Shown here piece by piece: positions 10,680 to 19,716 of a DNA stretch of 64,000 bases. The position numbers were made by a program, and so were the translations under genes. This DNA comes from Anaerobiospirillum succiniciproducens DSM 6400. Lineage in GTDB: Bacteria; Pseudomonadota; Gammaproteobacteria; Enterobacterales; Succinivibrionaceae. Each line of letters starts with the position of its first letter. Within the stretch, counting starts at the first letter, position 1. The stretch spans positions 33,410 to 97,409 of the forward strand of contig NZ_KI519513.1 in the NCBI RefSeq assembly GCF_000482845.1, in the 5' to 3' direction. The notes under the pieces are model-generated. The model had not been told where the DNA came from. It did not search any database and was given only the letters and a program-made list of their open reading frames with translations.

Positions 10680-12670
10680 TTTAAAACCCCCAATAGAAAA
10701 TTGAACTCTGCTAAGTTGCAACAGCTAAAAGTCATTGAGCTCCTCTTTTGAGGTTGCTTAATGAAAGCGCAAACAAATCAATTTGAGTCAAAGATGAACT
10801 CATAAACTTTGCAGAGCCGCTCCACCTACTGATTTAAAGAAAAGTTACAATCACATGGTGATTGGCCAGATAGGTAAAGCTGATACAAACCGTCCCCATC
10901 TCAATGTCTTACAACCTTAAACACTTAAGATTAAAGTCATCTTTAAGCTCTAACTGCACTACATACTTAACAGTTGCTAAATACATTTAAGTTGATGCAA
11001 AGCATCTGGTCACTTAAGTAGCAAGTCATCGCTTGTGAAGACATTTACATGGTAATCACTTTGCTGGTGCATTTTGCCAAAATCGATCAAAAGTGTGAAA
11101 CAAAGACCAAATTACAGCCATTAAACCAAATACAGATCACAAATCTGATAGAAAAACACCACTTCCCACAAAAATAATTTGCCCTAGCTATACTTTTATG
11201 CATATAGCAAATTACTAATCAAAACATGGCCAACAAGTCCGATAGATATAGGGTTTGCACTATTATGGTGCTACATTTTTGCCCAATTTGATGATTCAAA
11301 TTCAACATCATTTTGTGATGCAATAATCTTTCTTTAAGACAACTTGGGTTTACTTGCCATCACGAAGCAATTTTTGCGATCTCAACAAAGCCAGCTAAAT
11401 CAAATCCTAGCGGCCTTAACTAAGTTACGTGTCTATTACGACGACTATCTTAAGAACATGTAAGATCTGTAGTTTTTGATAAATCGTTATCAACTACACC
11501 ACTTTTAAGTGTTCTATTTTGGTGCAATAACAACACAAATCGCTTATATATGCACTTGTATACTTGTCCAACAAGTTAAGCACGAGATCACCACTTAAGT
11601 AGCAAATAGAACTCACTTTTTTAAAGATCAGAGTCCCCTATCTTTTCAAAGATCACACGCTAAGATCATAGGCTCTGATCCTGGCCTCAAACCTAGGAGC
11701 AATTAACAGTTTAAGCCACTTTCTATAGACCACTAACAACTCCATCTCTTGCTCACTGCATACCGTGAATGCTGTTCTACTTGTAATTAGCATTCATGCT
11801 CACTGATCTTCTCACTCATGTTTTAGATCTTTTTGTTCTTTGCTCTGTGCTCTTTGTAAGACTCGCCTCATCGCTACTACCTTAGCTGTTCAAGGAACCT
11901 GCTTTCTGTAGCCTGTTCTAATCAATGGTGCTATTAAGCTTCGCTCTGCTAGTGTCGATCCCTTCTTTTCAGCCAATACTTTTATCTTGCAAAAGTGCGT
12001 GATCTTATCTTTTTAAAGCTTTGATATTTTTAAGATCACCGATGTTAGTGCTCACTCGTATTATTGCAGCTACACTGTTTTGACTTTATTTAGCTACTCT
12101 TGTGCTATTGAAACTGTTAGAAGCGGCTATTCATTTTTAAGATGAGATACCTTGCTGCTGTTTTTTTTATATGTGAATGTAGCTCATAAAGCTTATGAGG
12201 ATCATGAGAACGATCTGAGCTCAGCATAAGAGTTTGGACGGTTTTGATCTTATTAATTATGACTTTGGCAAGCTTTGGCTATCTGTACTAAGAGCAATTA
12301 AGAAGACGGCTGCAAGTCTATTTAGCTGCATGAGTCTATCTTGAGCTAATAGACCGCTCCTCGGTCAATTTTGGTCTAGTTGATATTAAGTTGTTAGTGG
12401 CGGGAATGGATACGAGCTGTTTTGCTGTTGATTGTGTTTTAGTTTGAGCTGATGGTTTTAATTGAAAATTAATGCCTTGAACGAAATCAGATACTGTACG
12501 GTAGCTACATGCAACTTTGTGAAGTCTAACAAGCTTTGGCAACTCATTTTATTTGAGGCGCTCAATGCGCTTTTATTCTCACAAGAATTAAAGTACATTA
12601 GATAGAGTGTGCTTTAAGCAATCATGCTTAAGGTACCAACTTAGCTAGCTTTATCTTGCGGACAGACACT
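10680..12670. other. 1.99-kb gene-free region upstream of aspA and dsbB
   Basis: No supported gene is present. It should contain the divergent promoters of aspA (minus) and dsbB (plus). Visible structure includes an imperfect inverted repeat around GATCAGAG/CTCTGATC (about 11627-11680) and GTGAATGCT/AGCATTCA with TCAC beyond it (about 11764-11803). The base composition is AT-rich. A 68-codon minus-strand frame at 12336-12542 has no recognisable content. Confidence 0.6.
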
Positions 12671-13216
12671 ATGGGATTCATTCACCTGATCCAATCGCTC
12701 ACGCGGCATCGTTTAGTTTGGATTTTGCTGTTTTTACTGGGAGTTGTATTAGAAGGCTGTGGCCTGTACTTTCAGTATGGCTTACGCATGGATCCTTGCG
12801 TTTATTGTGTCTATGAAAGAGCTTTCTACATGAGCTTCATCATTGCAGGCTTAGTAGGCTTTCTCTATCCAAACTTCTTCTTGTTCCGACAGCTAGCCAC
12901 CTTAACTTTCCTCACAGGCTCTGCAGGTGGTCTGTACGTGGCTTTTGAACACCTTACCTCTGTATACCAAACTGGTTTTGGTGCTACTTGCAAGCTTAAG
13001 GCAAGCTACCCATCCTTTATGCCACTAGATGAGTGGCTGCCATGGATGTTTTCTCCAACCGCGAGCTGCTCACCTCTTGGTTGGGAGCTCTTTGGCTTTA
13101 GTATGCCTGAGTGGATCTTTGTATCCTTTGCTACTGGTTTAGTGGTTGCCTCACTCTTCTTACTCTCAGAGTTCTTTAAACGCAAGCGCAACAACTACAC
13201 CAACTTCTACAGATAG
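12671..13216 (+). CDS. dsbB: Disulfide bond formation protein DsbB
   Basis: This inner-membrane protein of about 181 residues has four transmembrane segments and reoxidises DsbA by passing electrons to quinone. The first periplasmic loop carries the CVYC redox pair within the family context DPCVYCVYERA. The second Cys pair lies in the other periplasmic loop (ATCKLKASYP ... TASC). PLDEWLPWMF and MPEWI match DsbB. A TTG five codons upstream is possible, but the ATG at 12671 has GGACAG at a fitting distance. A strong terminator follows. Under anaerobic growth menaquinone would be the electron acceptor; that is inference. Confidence 0.93.
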   Translation: MGFIHLIQSLTRHRLVWILLFLLGVVLEGCGLYFQYGLRMDPCVYCVYERAFYMSFIIAGLVGFLYPNFFLFRQLATLTFLTGSAGGLYVAFEHLTSVYQTGFGATCKLKASYPSFMPLDEWLPWMFSPTASCSPLGWELFGFSMPEWIFVSFATGLVVASLFLLSEFFKRKRNNYTNFYR

Positions 13217-13274
13217 AGAACACATAGTTAAGCTTTTCCTAAGCTATAGTTCTAAGTCATATTTCTGCATGACG

Positions 13275-13303
13275 CGGCTCCTTTAGGAGCCGTTGTCGTT
13301 TTT
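13275..13303 (+). terminator. Rho-independent terminator of dsbB
   Basis: The stem CGGCTCC/GGAGCCG with loop TTTA is followed by TTGTCGTTTTT, 59 bases after the dsbB stop. Confidence 0.85.
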
Positions 13304-13306
13304 AGA

Positions 13307-13413
13307 CTATGCATGCGGGATATAAGCCATATGCTATGCATGCGTGATATATGTTCTCAGCTATGCATGCTGGTATAACCTTTATGCTGTGCATGCTGGA
13401 TCTAAGCTCTATG
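13307..13413. repeat. Tandem repeat, 27-bp unit, 4 copies
   Basis: Units start CTATGCATGC or CTGTGCATGC and then diverge; spacing is 26-27 bp without spacers. It lies in non-coding DNA just past the dsbB terminator. Confidence 0.8.
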
Positions 13414-13843
13414 CTTTGCGCTATTAAATTGAGTGAATGGAGTGTGGTGTAGGTAAGGTGGATGTCATATGAGCCAGCATAACTGCGTGCTTGAGTTACA
13501 AACTGCAGCAAAGCTATTTTTGTATGGAACTTTCGGACTAATTTTGCGTCTATTTCTTCGTTAACCTTTGCTAAGGCTTATAATCAGAGGCCTGCTATGC
13601 TAACATGTATACCTACTTTTGCTTGTATGCATACAGTGCTCAAAAGTACGTAGCAACGCAATTAAGCACAGCTTTTGCGTGAGTGTTTTTTGGTAGTGTG
13701 GTTTACGAAGGTAGTGCTTTGTAAAATGCTGCAAAGATAAGCTGTTTCATGCTTGCAGAACTTATCTTATAGCGTGGCTTTAAGAGCTTAGCTATACATA
13801 TGAAGCTGCAGCAATTAGTTTTTTAAGGACGGAAGTTTTAGGT

Positions 13844-15112
13844 ATGAGTGACTCAGTTGACTATGAGTTTATCGATGATCAAGACTCGCTTTTAGATGTC
13901 TGTGATCTTATCGACTCACTAGAGGAAGATGAGTACATTGGCCTAGATACTGAGTTCATGCGTATTACATGCTACTACCCAGATTTCTCCTTAATGCAGC
14001 TGTCCATTCGCGGACAAAACTACCTCATTGACGTATGGATGCTTGAGGGCAATGTTCAGCCTATCATCGAGTCTTTATGTCACACCAAGGCTGTAGTTTT
14101 AGCCTTCTCCTGCTCAGAAGACATTGAGCTTTTAGCTCATGAAGCCCGCCGTATTAATTGCGATGTCATCCTGCCTAAGCGTATTTATGACATTCAGCTT
14201 TTAATGTCCTTTGCCGGACACTCTTATGGTCGTGGTTTAAACTTTGCGCTACAGCAATTTTTGGGCATAACCTTAGCTAAAGATTGCACCCGCTCTGACT
14301 GGAACCGCCGTCCTTTAACTAGTGGACAGCTTATCTACTCAGCTTTAGACGTTGAATACTTAGAAGAGCTCTTCCATGAGGTATGCAAGATTACTCCAAA
14401 GGAGAATTTTGAGTACTTCAAGGCCGAGATGGATTACATTCGCCAGTCCACCATTGACGAGCCAACTGAGGATGAAGCTTACTTATCCATTCCTGGTGCC
14501 GGCATGCTCAATGACAACGAGCTTAATGTTCTGTACCATCTAGCTAAAGAGCGTCAGCTCACTGCACAGATGGATAACGAGGCTTTAAATCGCGTTATTA
14601 CCACTAAATCTATGTGGCAGTTAGCCCGCTACTTACCTCGCTCCAAGGTTGAACTTGAAAATCGTGGCGTTAAGTACGGCACTATTAGACAGTACGGCGA
14701 TAACATCTTAAAGTGGTTAAACTTTGCACGCAAAGCCCCGCGCTACGAGCATTTAACTATTCCTTACGATTACTACTCACATCGTAAGAGCATGCAAGAG
14801 AATCTTGATTGCCTTAAAAAGGCAGTAGCTGATGCAGTAGAACGTAATGGTCTGTGCCCACAGGTGCTCATTAAAAAGCAGCTGCTGAACGACTACTTTA
14901 GAGCTAAAGCTTTAGGCTACACACCGCTGCTGCAACAATCATGGCGCTTAGAGATTCTTGGCAAGATCGATATTCCTCTCGAGCCAATGAGCAAGATTGA
15001 CGATGACAATGGCTATGGCGATATGCCATCCCCACGCTATGTCACCGACTACATCAAGCTTAACGATGTCAAATCACAAGATCATGCGGAAATGAACTCA
15101 CCGCAAAGCTAA
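13844..15112 (+). CDS. rnd: Ribonuclease D
   Basis: This 422-residue 3'-5' exoribonuclease of the DEDDy group acts in tRNA 3'-end maturation. The catalytic set is visible: D35 and E37 in LDTEF, D93 in SCSEDIEL, and Y165/D169 in QLIYSALDVEYL. The exonuclease domain covers roughly residues 5-190. The remainder fits the helical HRDC-type region, including the segment following SMWQLARYLPRS. The start has GGACGGAAG upstream. A strong bidirectional terminator follows directly. Confidence 0.93.
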   Translation: MSDSVDYEFIDDQDSLLDVCDLIDSLEEDEYIGLDTEFMRITCYYPDFSLMQLSIRGQNYLIDVWMLEGNVQPIIESLCHTKAVVLAFSCSEDIELLAHEARRINCDVILPKRIYDIQLLMSFAGHSYGRGLNFALQQFLGITLAKDCTRSDWNRRPLTSGQLIYSALDVEYLEELFHEVCKITPKENFEYFKAEMDYIRQSTIDEPTEDEAYLSIPGAGMLNDNELNVLYHLAKERQLTAQMDNEALNRVITTKSMWQLARYLPRSKVELENRGVKYGTIRQYGDNILKWLNFARKAPRYEHLTIPYDYYSHRKSMQENLDCLKKAVADAVERNGLCPQVLIKKQLLNDYFRAKALGYTPLLQQSWRLEILGKIDIPLEPMSKIDDDNGYGDMPSPRYVTDYIKLNDVKSQDHAEMNSPQS

Positions 15113-15120
15113 AGCGAGAC

Positions 15121-15152
15121 TAAAAAGGCCAGCAAATGCTGGCCTTTTTAGT
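15121..15152. terminator. Bidirectional terminator after rnd
   Basis: A 7-bp GGCCAGC/GCTGGCC stem with loop AAAT is flanked by an A run on one side and a T run on the other, so it can terminate on both strands. Confidence 0.9.
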
Positions 15153-15211
15153 CTGTGCTCTATACAAGAGCCACATACTATCTCTTTAATGCTATGCGCC
15201 ACTTGCTAGCG

Positions 15212-15369
15212 CCTTTGATAGCAAGCTTCAATTCACCCTGCCATACCTTTGATAGCACGCTTACATTAGCCTTGCTTGCCATACCTTTGATAGCAAGTAC
15301 CATTCACCCTGCTTGCCATGCCTTTGATAGCAAGTACCATTCGCCTTGCTTACCATACCTTTGATAGCG
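15212..15369. repeat. Tandem repeat, about 37-bp unit, 4-5 copies
   Basis: Units begin CCTTTGATAGCA and continue with a TTCACCCTGCTTGCCAT-like part; unit lengths are 34-38 bp. It lies between the converging rnd and rlmJ genes. There is no alternation of constant repeat and unique spacer, so it is not a CRISPR. Confidence 0.85.
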
Positions 15370-15451
15370 CTAATCACTATGCCTGGTGGTTGGTGGCTGT
15401 GAGCTAGAGTCTTGAGAGCAGTTAACAGGATGTGATTATTTTTTTTGTGTG

Positions 15452-16309
15452 TTACTGCTTTTCAACCAGGATTTCGAGCTTGGCACTACCTGTTTCTGCA
15501 TCTGCGAGTACATTGTAGAGCTCGTCTACTACACCTTCTAAAGCATCGTAGAGCTTAAATGGATAGTTAACGATGAGCATACCGCTACCGCACATGCCAA
15601 AGTCTTCTTTTTGCTCGCTGACGCAAAGCTCAACTTGCAGCAATGGACGGTTTAAACGACGCATGGCGTGCACTAAGTTCTTAGAGTGATCATTCATGCG
15701 AGCTAAGACTGGATACCACACGGCATAGATGCCCTGCTCGAATCTGCCTAAACCTTTCTTTACGGCCTCAACAGTCTGACGATACTCTTGCTCTTTTTCG
15801 TATGGCGGGTCAATTAAGATTAAGCCACGGCGCTTAATTGGTGGCAGCAGCGCATTGATAGTATCTAAGCACTGACGCAGCTCTACACGCACATTACGCT
15901 TACGCTTAAAGATCTGCAACAGACGCTCAAACTCACTTGGATGAGTATCATTTAAGAAGATGCTATCTGAGCTTCTTGAAAGAGCATACTCAAAGTATGG
16001 AGAGCCTGGGTACATATGACCCTTGTTAGCATCTACCTCTTCTTGAGCCTTAGCTACTACTTCATAAAACTCAGGTACTAGCTTTTGAAGACGCTCATTG
16101 TCTTTAATCAATTCCCAGCCAGTGTTGTACTCATTGTTCTTGCGGGCAAAACCTGAGTTTAGATCATAAAGGCCTGAACCTGCGTGGGTATCTACCACGG
16201 TAAATGGCTTGTCCTTCTCAAGTAAGGAACGCATGATGAGACAAACAGTCATGTGCTTAAGCACATCTGCGTGATTGCCAGCGTGAAAGCCGTGACGATA
16301 ACTGAGCAT
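15452..16309 (-). CDS. rlmJ: 23S rRNA (adenine(2030)-N6)-methyltransferase RlmJ
   Basis: This 285-residue SAM-dependent methyltransferase corresponds to E. coli RlmJ (YhiR). Matching segments are the N-terminus MLSYRHGFHAGNHADVLKH, the SAM-binding VVDTHAGSG and the catalytic DPPY motif in LILIDPPYEKEQEY. The start at 16309 gives the conserved N-terminus and has GGGAGA six bases upstream; an open frame extends six codons further without support. It converges with rnd across the 37-bp repeat array. Confidence 0.95.
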   Translation of the reverse strand: MLSYRHGFHAGNHADVLKHMTVCLIMRSLLEKDKPFTVVDTHAGSGLYDLNSGFARKNNEYNTGWELIKDNERLQKLVPEFYEVVAKAQEEVDANKGHMYPGSPYFEYALSRSSDSIFLNDTHPSEFERLLQIFKRKRNVRVELRQCLDTINALLPPIKRRGLILIDPPYEKEQEYRQTVEAVKKGLGRFEQGIYAVWYPVLARMNDHSKNLVHAMRRLNRPLLQVELCVSEQKEDFGMCGSGMLIVNYPFKLYDALEGVVDELYNVLADAETGSAKLEILVEKQ

Positions 16310-16760
16310 CAAAATCTCCCAAATCAACCATACTGTGCTTACTTATCCATGCCAAATATAGTGCAATGTTGCACCATACCTTGAGATCGCAAAAAAGAGT
16401 CACCATATATAAAAACAAGCGACTTGCTAAAGATTAGCATGAGATAGCAAACAAGCGGTGCATAGTTTAACAAACTATGGCTTACAAAAGCCATTTAACC
16501 GCAAGGTTCTTTTGTTTAGCTAGACCATTTTTATTAAAGTGTACGCTTAATTTAGTTAATAGCCTAAGCTCAAGCTAAGTTTTATTCGCTAAACTCAAAA
16601 ACAAGTCGATAGCACTACTAGATGTAGTTGATTGAACGAGACTGCAAGCTAACAGTTAAGTTGCTTAACAAAGTACTTAAGAAAATGAGTTGGTTAAGCC
16701 CTCTTTTACGGCAAACTAATGAAATGATAGAGATCACACTCTAATTGGGTCTTTGCACCA
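16310..16760. other. Spacer between rlmJ and the IS element
   Basis: No gene is present. It should contain the rlmJ promoter on the minus strand and includes a compact three-stem inverted-repeat structure at 16455-16502. Confidence 0.6.
16455..16502. repeat. Nested inverted repeats (three-way-junction shape)
   Basis: An outer GCGGT/ACCGC stem encloses two adjacent hairpins: ATAGTTT/AAACTAT and ATGGCTT/AAGCCAT. The three stems share the segment without long unpaired gaps. No family is recognised. Confidence 0.6.
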
Positions 16761-16777
16761 AAATGTTCTTTAAAAAA

Positions 16778-18262
16778 TTAGTCTAAATTATATACTGGAT
16801 CTTTACTCATGTAAGTACAAAACACAGTGGTGAAGAGCTTATATATCGACCATTGGGAAAACCTATACATAGTATCGTTGAAAGATATTGGGGTCTTTTT
16901 GCGCCTTGCAATAGACATTCTATTTCTTTCTGCGGTAATGATATTTAAGGCAATCTTATTCAGAGAGGCTTCTAAAGACAAAGTCTCTGGTACGCATCCT
17001 TGAAAACGGTCTTGTGCAAGCTTAGATGTGTCCAACACATTGTGATAGCTTTCAATAAACCAGTAGTCTAAGATGCTAGCTCTTACCTGTCTTAAGGTTA
17101 AGCCATCTTTACCAGCCTCGAACGGAATGCTTGAAATGTAGTAGCGTATGTCTGTACTTTCTAAGTCAGTGATCTTGGTGTATTTGACCAAGGTTCTAAC
17201 ATTCTTATGTGAGTTTTTGATTCTAGTATCAATATACTTTTCTGCTGGAAGAATCTCGAATGTAAGCTCCTCAATACGACCGTGGTCTTTGAAAGCGTCT
17301 GTTATCTTTATCGTCTTCTTATGTTCACGGTTAAAAATGGCTTCTATATGATTGCGAAGCTCTTTGTTGCCACCATTGTCCTTAAGTGGCACCAAGTAGT
17401 CACCTCCACGCTCAGTAATGCAATTGGTTACTGCTGCTGTTGAGTTCAGTGCGTCACACATGACGACAACACCTCGCAGGTCTATGGTTTGAGCCATTTC
17501 TATAAAGGCATCTCTCTCTCTGTTTTTTACTGCAGTGTTCTTGAAGTCAATAGCAGTACGAGAAGAGCAGTCAAAGACTGTTACAACGATAGCAGCTTTT
17601 TTACCTCTGCTTTTAGAGCCTCTCACAAAAGTGCTTTTCATCTCTTGGCCGTCAAAAGCAACAGTTGTACGAAGACCTTCACGACCGTCTTTATACTTGG
17701 CATCATTATAGGTGATTAATTGATCTGTGGCTAAATGGATGGCTCCAAATAGCTCTTTGAATATACGGTTGCTTTCTTTCTCTGAGATAAGAGAACGAAC
17801 ATTTTTGATCGTTGCCTCTGAGATGAAGTTAGATGGAGATGGCATACCTGGTAAGAGTAACTGCAGTACTAGATTGTGCCCATTGTAGAAATTTGCAATT
17901 TCTGCTGAAGACTTGATGTTTCTACATCTTGCCATCAGCATTACCATAAGAACGATATGCATTGGGTATATTACGCGACCAGGGCTTCTTAAGTCCTTAA
18001 TATGATTACTAATCGCCTCTAATACTGCATAAATTAAATGCATGTCATCATTGCGTAACCTTTGATAGGTGGCTTTAGCCTCATCAAGCACACGCTCAAC
18101 CTCTATTCCACACTCGTCTTCGCGTCTTTGCGCATCGGCCATATATTCATCAGCTAACATTTCAAATGCCTCAGGAGTCATTATATAGCTTCTTGATTGA
18201 ACTATTTTATGTACTTCCTTAAAGAGCTCTGCACACTGTATGACCTTTTGTTGAACTCGCAT
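16778..18262 (-). CDS. ISAs1-family DDE transposase
   Basis: This 494-residue transposase has the three DDE acidic residues in family-like contexts: VAFDGQEMK, VVMCDALNST and the WFIESYHNVLD region containing the catalytic Glu. ISAs1-typical stretches are GGDYLVPLKDN and GRIEELTFEI. Residues 1-90 form an additional helical N-terminal part; the family is usually nearer 370-400 residues. I placed the start at 18262, where GGAG lies 7 bases upstream, instead of at the open frame 20 codons earlier. The reading frame is intact, so it may still be active. Confidence 0.88.
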   Translation of the reverse strand: MRVQQKVIQCAELFKEVHKIVQSRSYIMTPEAFEMLADEYMADAQRREDECGIEVERVLDEAKATYQRLRNDDMHLIYAVLEAISNHIKDLRSPGRVIYPMHIVLMVMLMARCRNIKSSAEIANFYNGHNLVLQLLLPGMPSPSNFISEATIKNVRSLISEKESNRIFKELFGAIHLATDQLITYNDAKYKDGREGLRTTVAFDGQEMKSTFVRGSKSRGKKAAIVVTVFDCSSRTAIDFKNTAVKNRERDAFIEMAQTIDLRGVVVMCDALNSTAAVTNCITERGGDYLVPLKDNGGNKELRNHIEAIFNREHKKTIKITDAFKDHGRIEELTFEILPAEKYIDTRIKNSHKNVRTLVKYTKITDLESTDIRYYISSIPFEAGKDGLTLRQVRASILDYWFIESYHNVLDTSKLAQDRFQGCVPETLSLEASLNKIALNIITAERNRMSIARRKKTPISFNDTMYRFSQWSIYKLFTTVFCTYMSKDPVYNLD

Positions 18263-18362
18263 TTCAGTACTCCTAAATCTAAAATTTAGGTGTATTTGAT
18301 CAGAGAAGATCGGCGAATACAAGTTTTGGAGTGATCGATTGATCCTCAGATCACATTATTTT

Positions 18363-18504
18363 ATGGCGAAACGGCGGAGATGCTTTAGATCACATTTTCA
18401 TTGATAGCCCAATAACGCAGATAATGCGCATATGGATTGATACTAGTCATACATGCATGGCTAACTTAAATTTGTGATCTAAAGCATCTCTGCCGTTTCG
18501 CCAT
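18363..18504. mobile_element. 142-bp MITE-like element with 10-bp target duplication
   Basis: Near-perfect 32-bp terminal inverted repeats (18363-18394 and 18473-18504, one mismatch) enclose 78 bases with no reading frame. The element is flanked on both sides by the direct repeat ACATTATTTT (18353-18362 and 18505-18514), the signature of transposition with a 10-bp duplication. It sits inside the ISAs1-like element, next to its right terminal repeat. The outer sequence of its repeats starts ATGGCGAAACGGC and does not match the ends of the host IS, so another transposase may have moved it. Confidence 0.85.
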
Positions 18505-18696
18505 ACATTATTTTTAGACTAGTTTTTAAAGAACATTTAGCGTAAAAGCCTGTATCATATGCAATATGCGATAGGCAAGTATTGCAAATTAAGGACGTGA
18601 ACTTGATCCTATATTATCTTGCCGTAGCCCTCTTTAAAGATAAGAGCTTTTCGTTAAAGACTATCGCAAGAATTCAAGACCTCCAAGGAGACCATA

Positions 18697-19470
18697 ATGA
18701 AGTTTTCCAAGCCGTCTTTTAAGTCAGTTCTCGGTGGTACCGTTGCTGCCTATTGTTTATGCCTCTTAAGCACCACTGCTGTTCAGGCTGCTACTCAGTA
18801 TGATGACAAGAGCGCCGCATTAAATCACCACGCTCGCAATACCGTGGTTAACAGCGTTAGCTTAGATGCCAATGCCAAGGCCCCACTTACTCTTAAGGCC
18901 ACCCCAACTATCAAAGGCCCAGAGGCTATGGTAGATGAGGCTACTTTAACTGAGGCTCAGTCAGCACAGGATGCTAGCCGCAACTACCTTCAGGGCTTGA
19001 TGAGCAATGACGTTGCTGCTGTCTACAACAACAGCCTGCTGCGCCTTGAGTCTGATGCAAAGAACAAAGAAGTGTTTAGCGATGTGCTTGACGCTAATGA
19101 GGCATTCTTAAACTACGCTGATCGTAATAGCGGCTTTAAGAGCTTTGACTACTTAGGTTCTGGCAGCATCTCAGGTCGTGATTTAGATAAGGCTAACAAG
19201 ACCACTCACGAGCTTTCAGGCGACATTAGCTTAAATGACGAAGTTGAGATGGTGATGTTCCAGGTTGAGTTTATCAACAACGCCAAGGCCTATGTGGTAG
19301 TGCCATGCCGTGAAGCCTCAGAAATTGGCTCAGATAAGGTTTCATTTGGTGCTGATTCTGCAGTGATTTTCACACCAAAAGATCACGCCGAAAACTTCTT
19401 AAATAATGATCTTATTACCTCTGCCTTTGACGATGGCTTCTTAGAGCTGCAGTTCAACCCAGCTTACTAA
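18697..19470 (+). CDS. Exported protein of unknown function
   Basis: This 257-residue protein begins with a clear Sec signal peptide: basic start, a hydrophobic stretch around residues 12-31, and a likely cleavage after AVQA. I do not recognise the mature part. It is mostly polar, with a helical region (about 90-140) and a predicted beta-rich C-terminal half containing MVMFQVEFINNAKAYVVVPC. A single Cys remains after cleavage. Start support is good (AAGGAG eight bases upstream). It stands alone with its own terminator and follows the IS. It is probably a periplasmic or secreted protein. Confidence 0.85.
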   Translation: MKFSKPSFKSVLGGTVAAYCLCLLSTTAVQAATQYDDKSAALNHHARNTVVNSVSLDANAKAPLTLKATPTIKGPEAMVDEATLTEAQSAQDASRNYLQGLMSNDVAAVYNNSLLRLESDAKNKEVFSDVLDANEAFLNYADRNSGFKSFDYLGSGSISGRDLDKANKTTHELSGDISLNDEVEMVMFQVEFINNAKAYVVVPCREASEIGSDKVSFGADSAVIFTPKDHAENFLNNDLITSAFDDGFLELQFNPAY

Positions 19471-19550
19471 GAAATCGCAACATAGCGCCCGCACCACCAG
19501 CATGATTGCTCAAGCAAGGCGCTATCTTAGGCTTTGGTATACCAAGCACG

Positions 19551-19578
19551 AAAAAAGCGGCTTAATTGCCGCTTTTTT
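19551..19578. terminator. Terminator after the exported protein gene
   Basis: The stem AAAAAAGCGGC/GCCGCTTTTTT is symmetric, with A and T runs on both sides, so it may also serve the converging yheS gene. Confidence 0.88.
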
Positions 19579-19716
19579 CATGTCTCAATGCCACCTGGCT
19601 CTTGCCTTGCGCTTTAGCCTTTGCCTCAGGCACTGATCTTTGCGCTTTAGCTACGGCTATTTGCACTGATCTTTATGCTTGAGCTTGGAGCTTTGTGCTT
19701 TAGCTGTGGCCTAGAA

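Larger units (their letters stand above)
13217..13843. other. Spacer between dsbB and rnd
   Basis: It holds the dsbB terminator (13275-13303), a four-copy 27-bp tandem repeat (13307-13413) and about 430 bases before rnd with no recognisable feature other than the presumed rnd promoter. Confidence 0.6.
16761..18538 (-). mobile_element. ISAs1-like insertion sequence
   Basis: One transposase gene is bounded by imperfect inverted repeats of about 26 bp: left 16761-16787, right 18513-18538, both containing AATGTTCTTTAAAAA when read inward. The left repeat overlaps the end of the transposase gene. I see no target-site duplication outside these repeats, so the outer boundaries may be off by some bases or the insertion may be old. 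A 142-bp element is inserted just inside the right repeat. Total length is about 1.78 kb, or about 1.63 kb without that insertion. Confidence 0.75.

Noticed and set aside
12336..12542. 68-codon minus-strand reading frame
   Set aside because: No ribosome site, no recognisable domain, in a long empty region; likely chance.
13302..13511. 69-codon frame in the 27-bp repeats
   Set aside because: Its sequence is only the translated repeat, with no ribosome site.
15212..15369. Possible CRISPR array
   Set aside because: The whole 37-bp unit is repeated with drift; there are no unique spacers and no cas genes. The same holds for the other arrays, including the exact 30-bp one at 36331.
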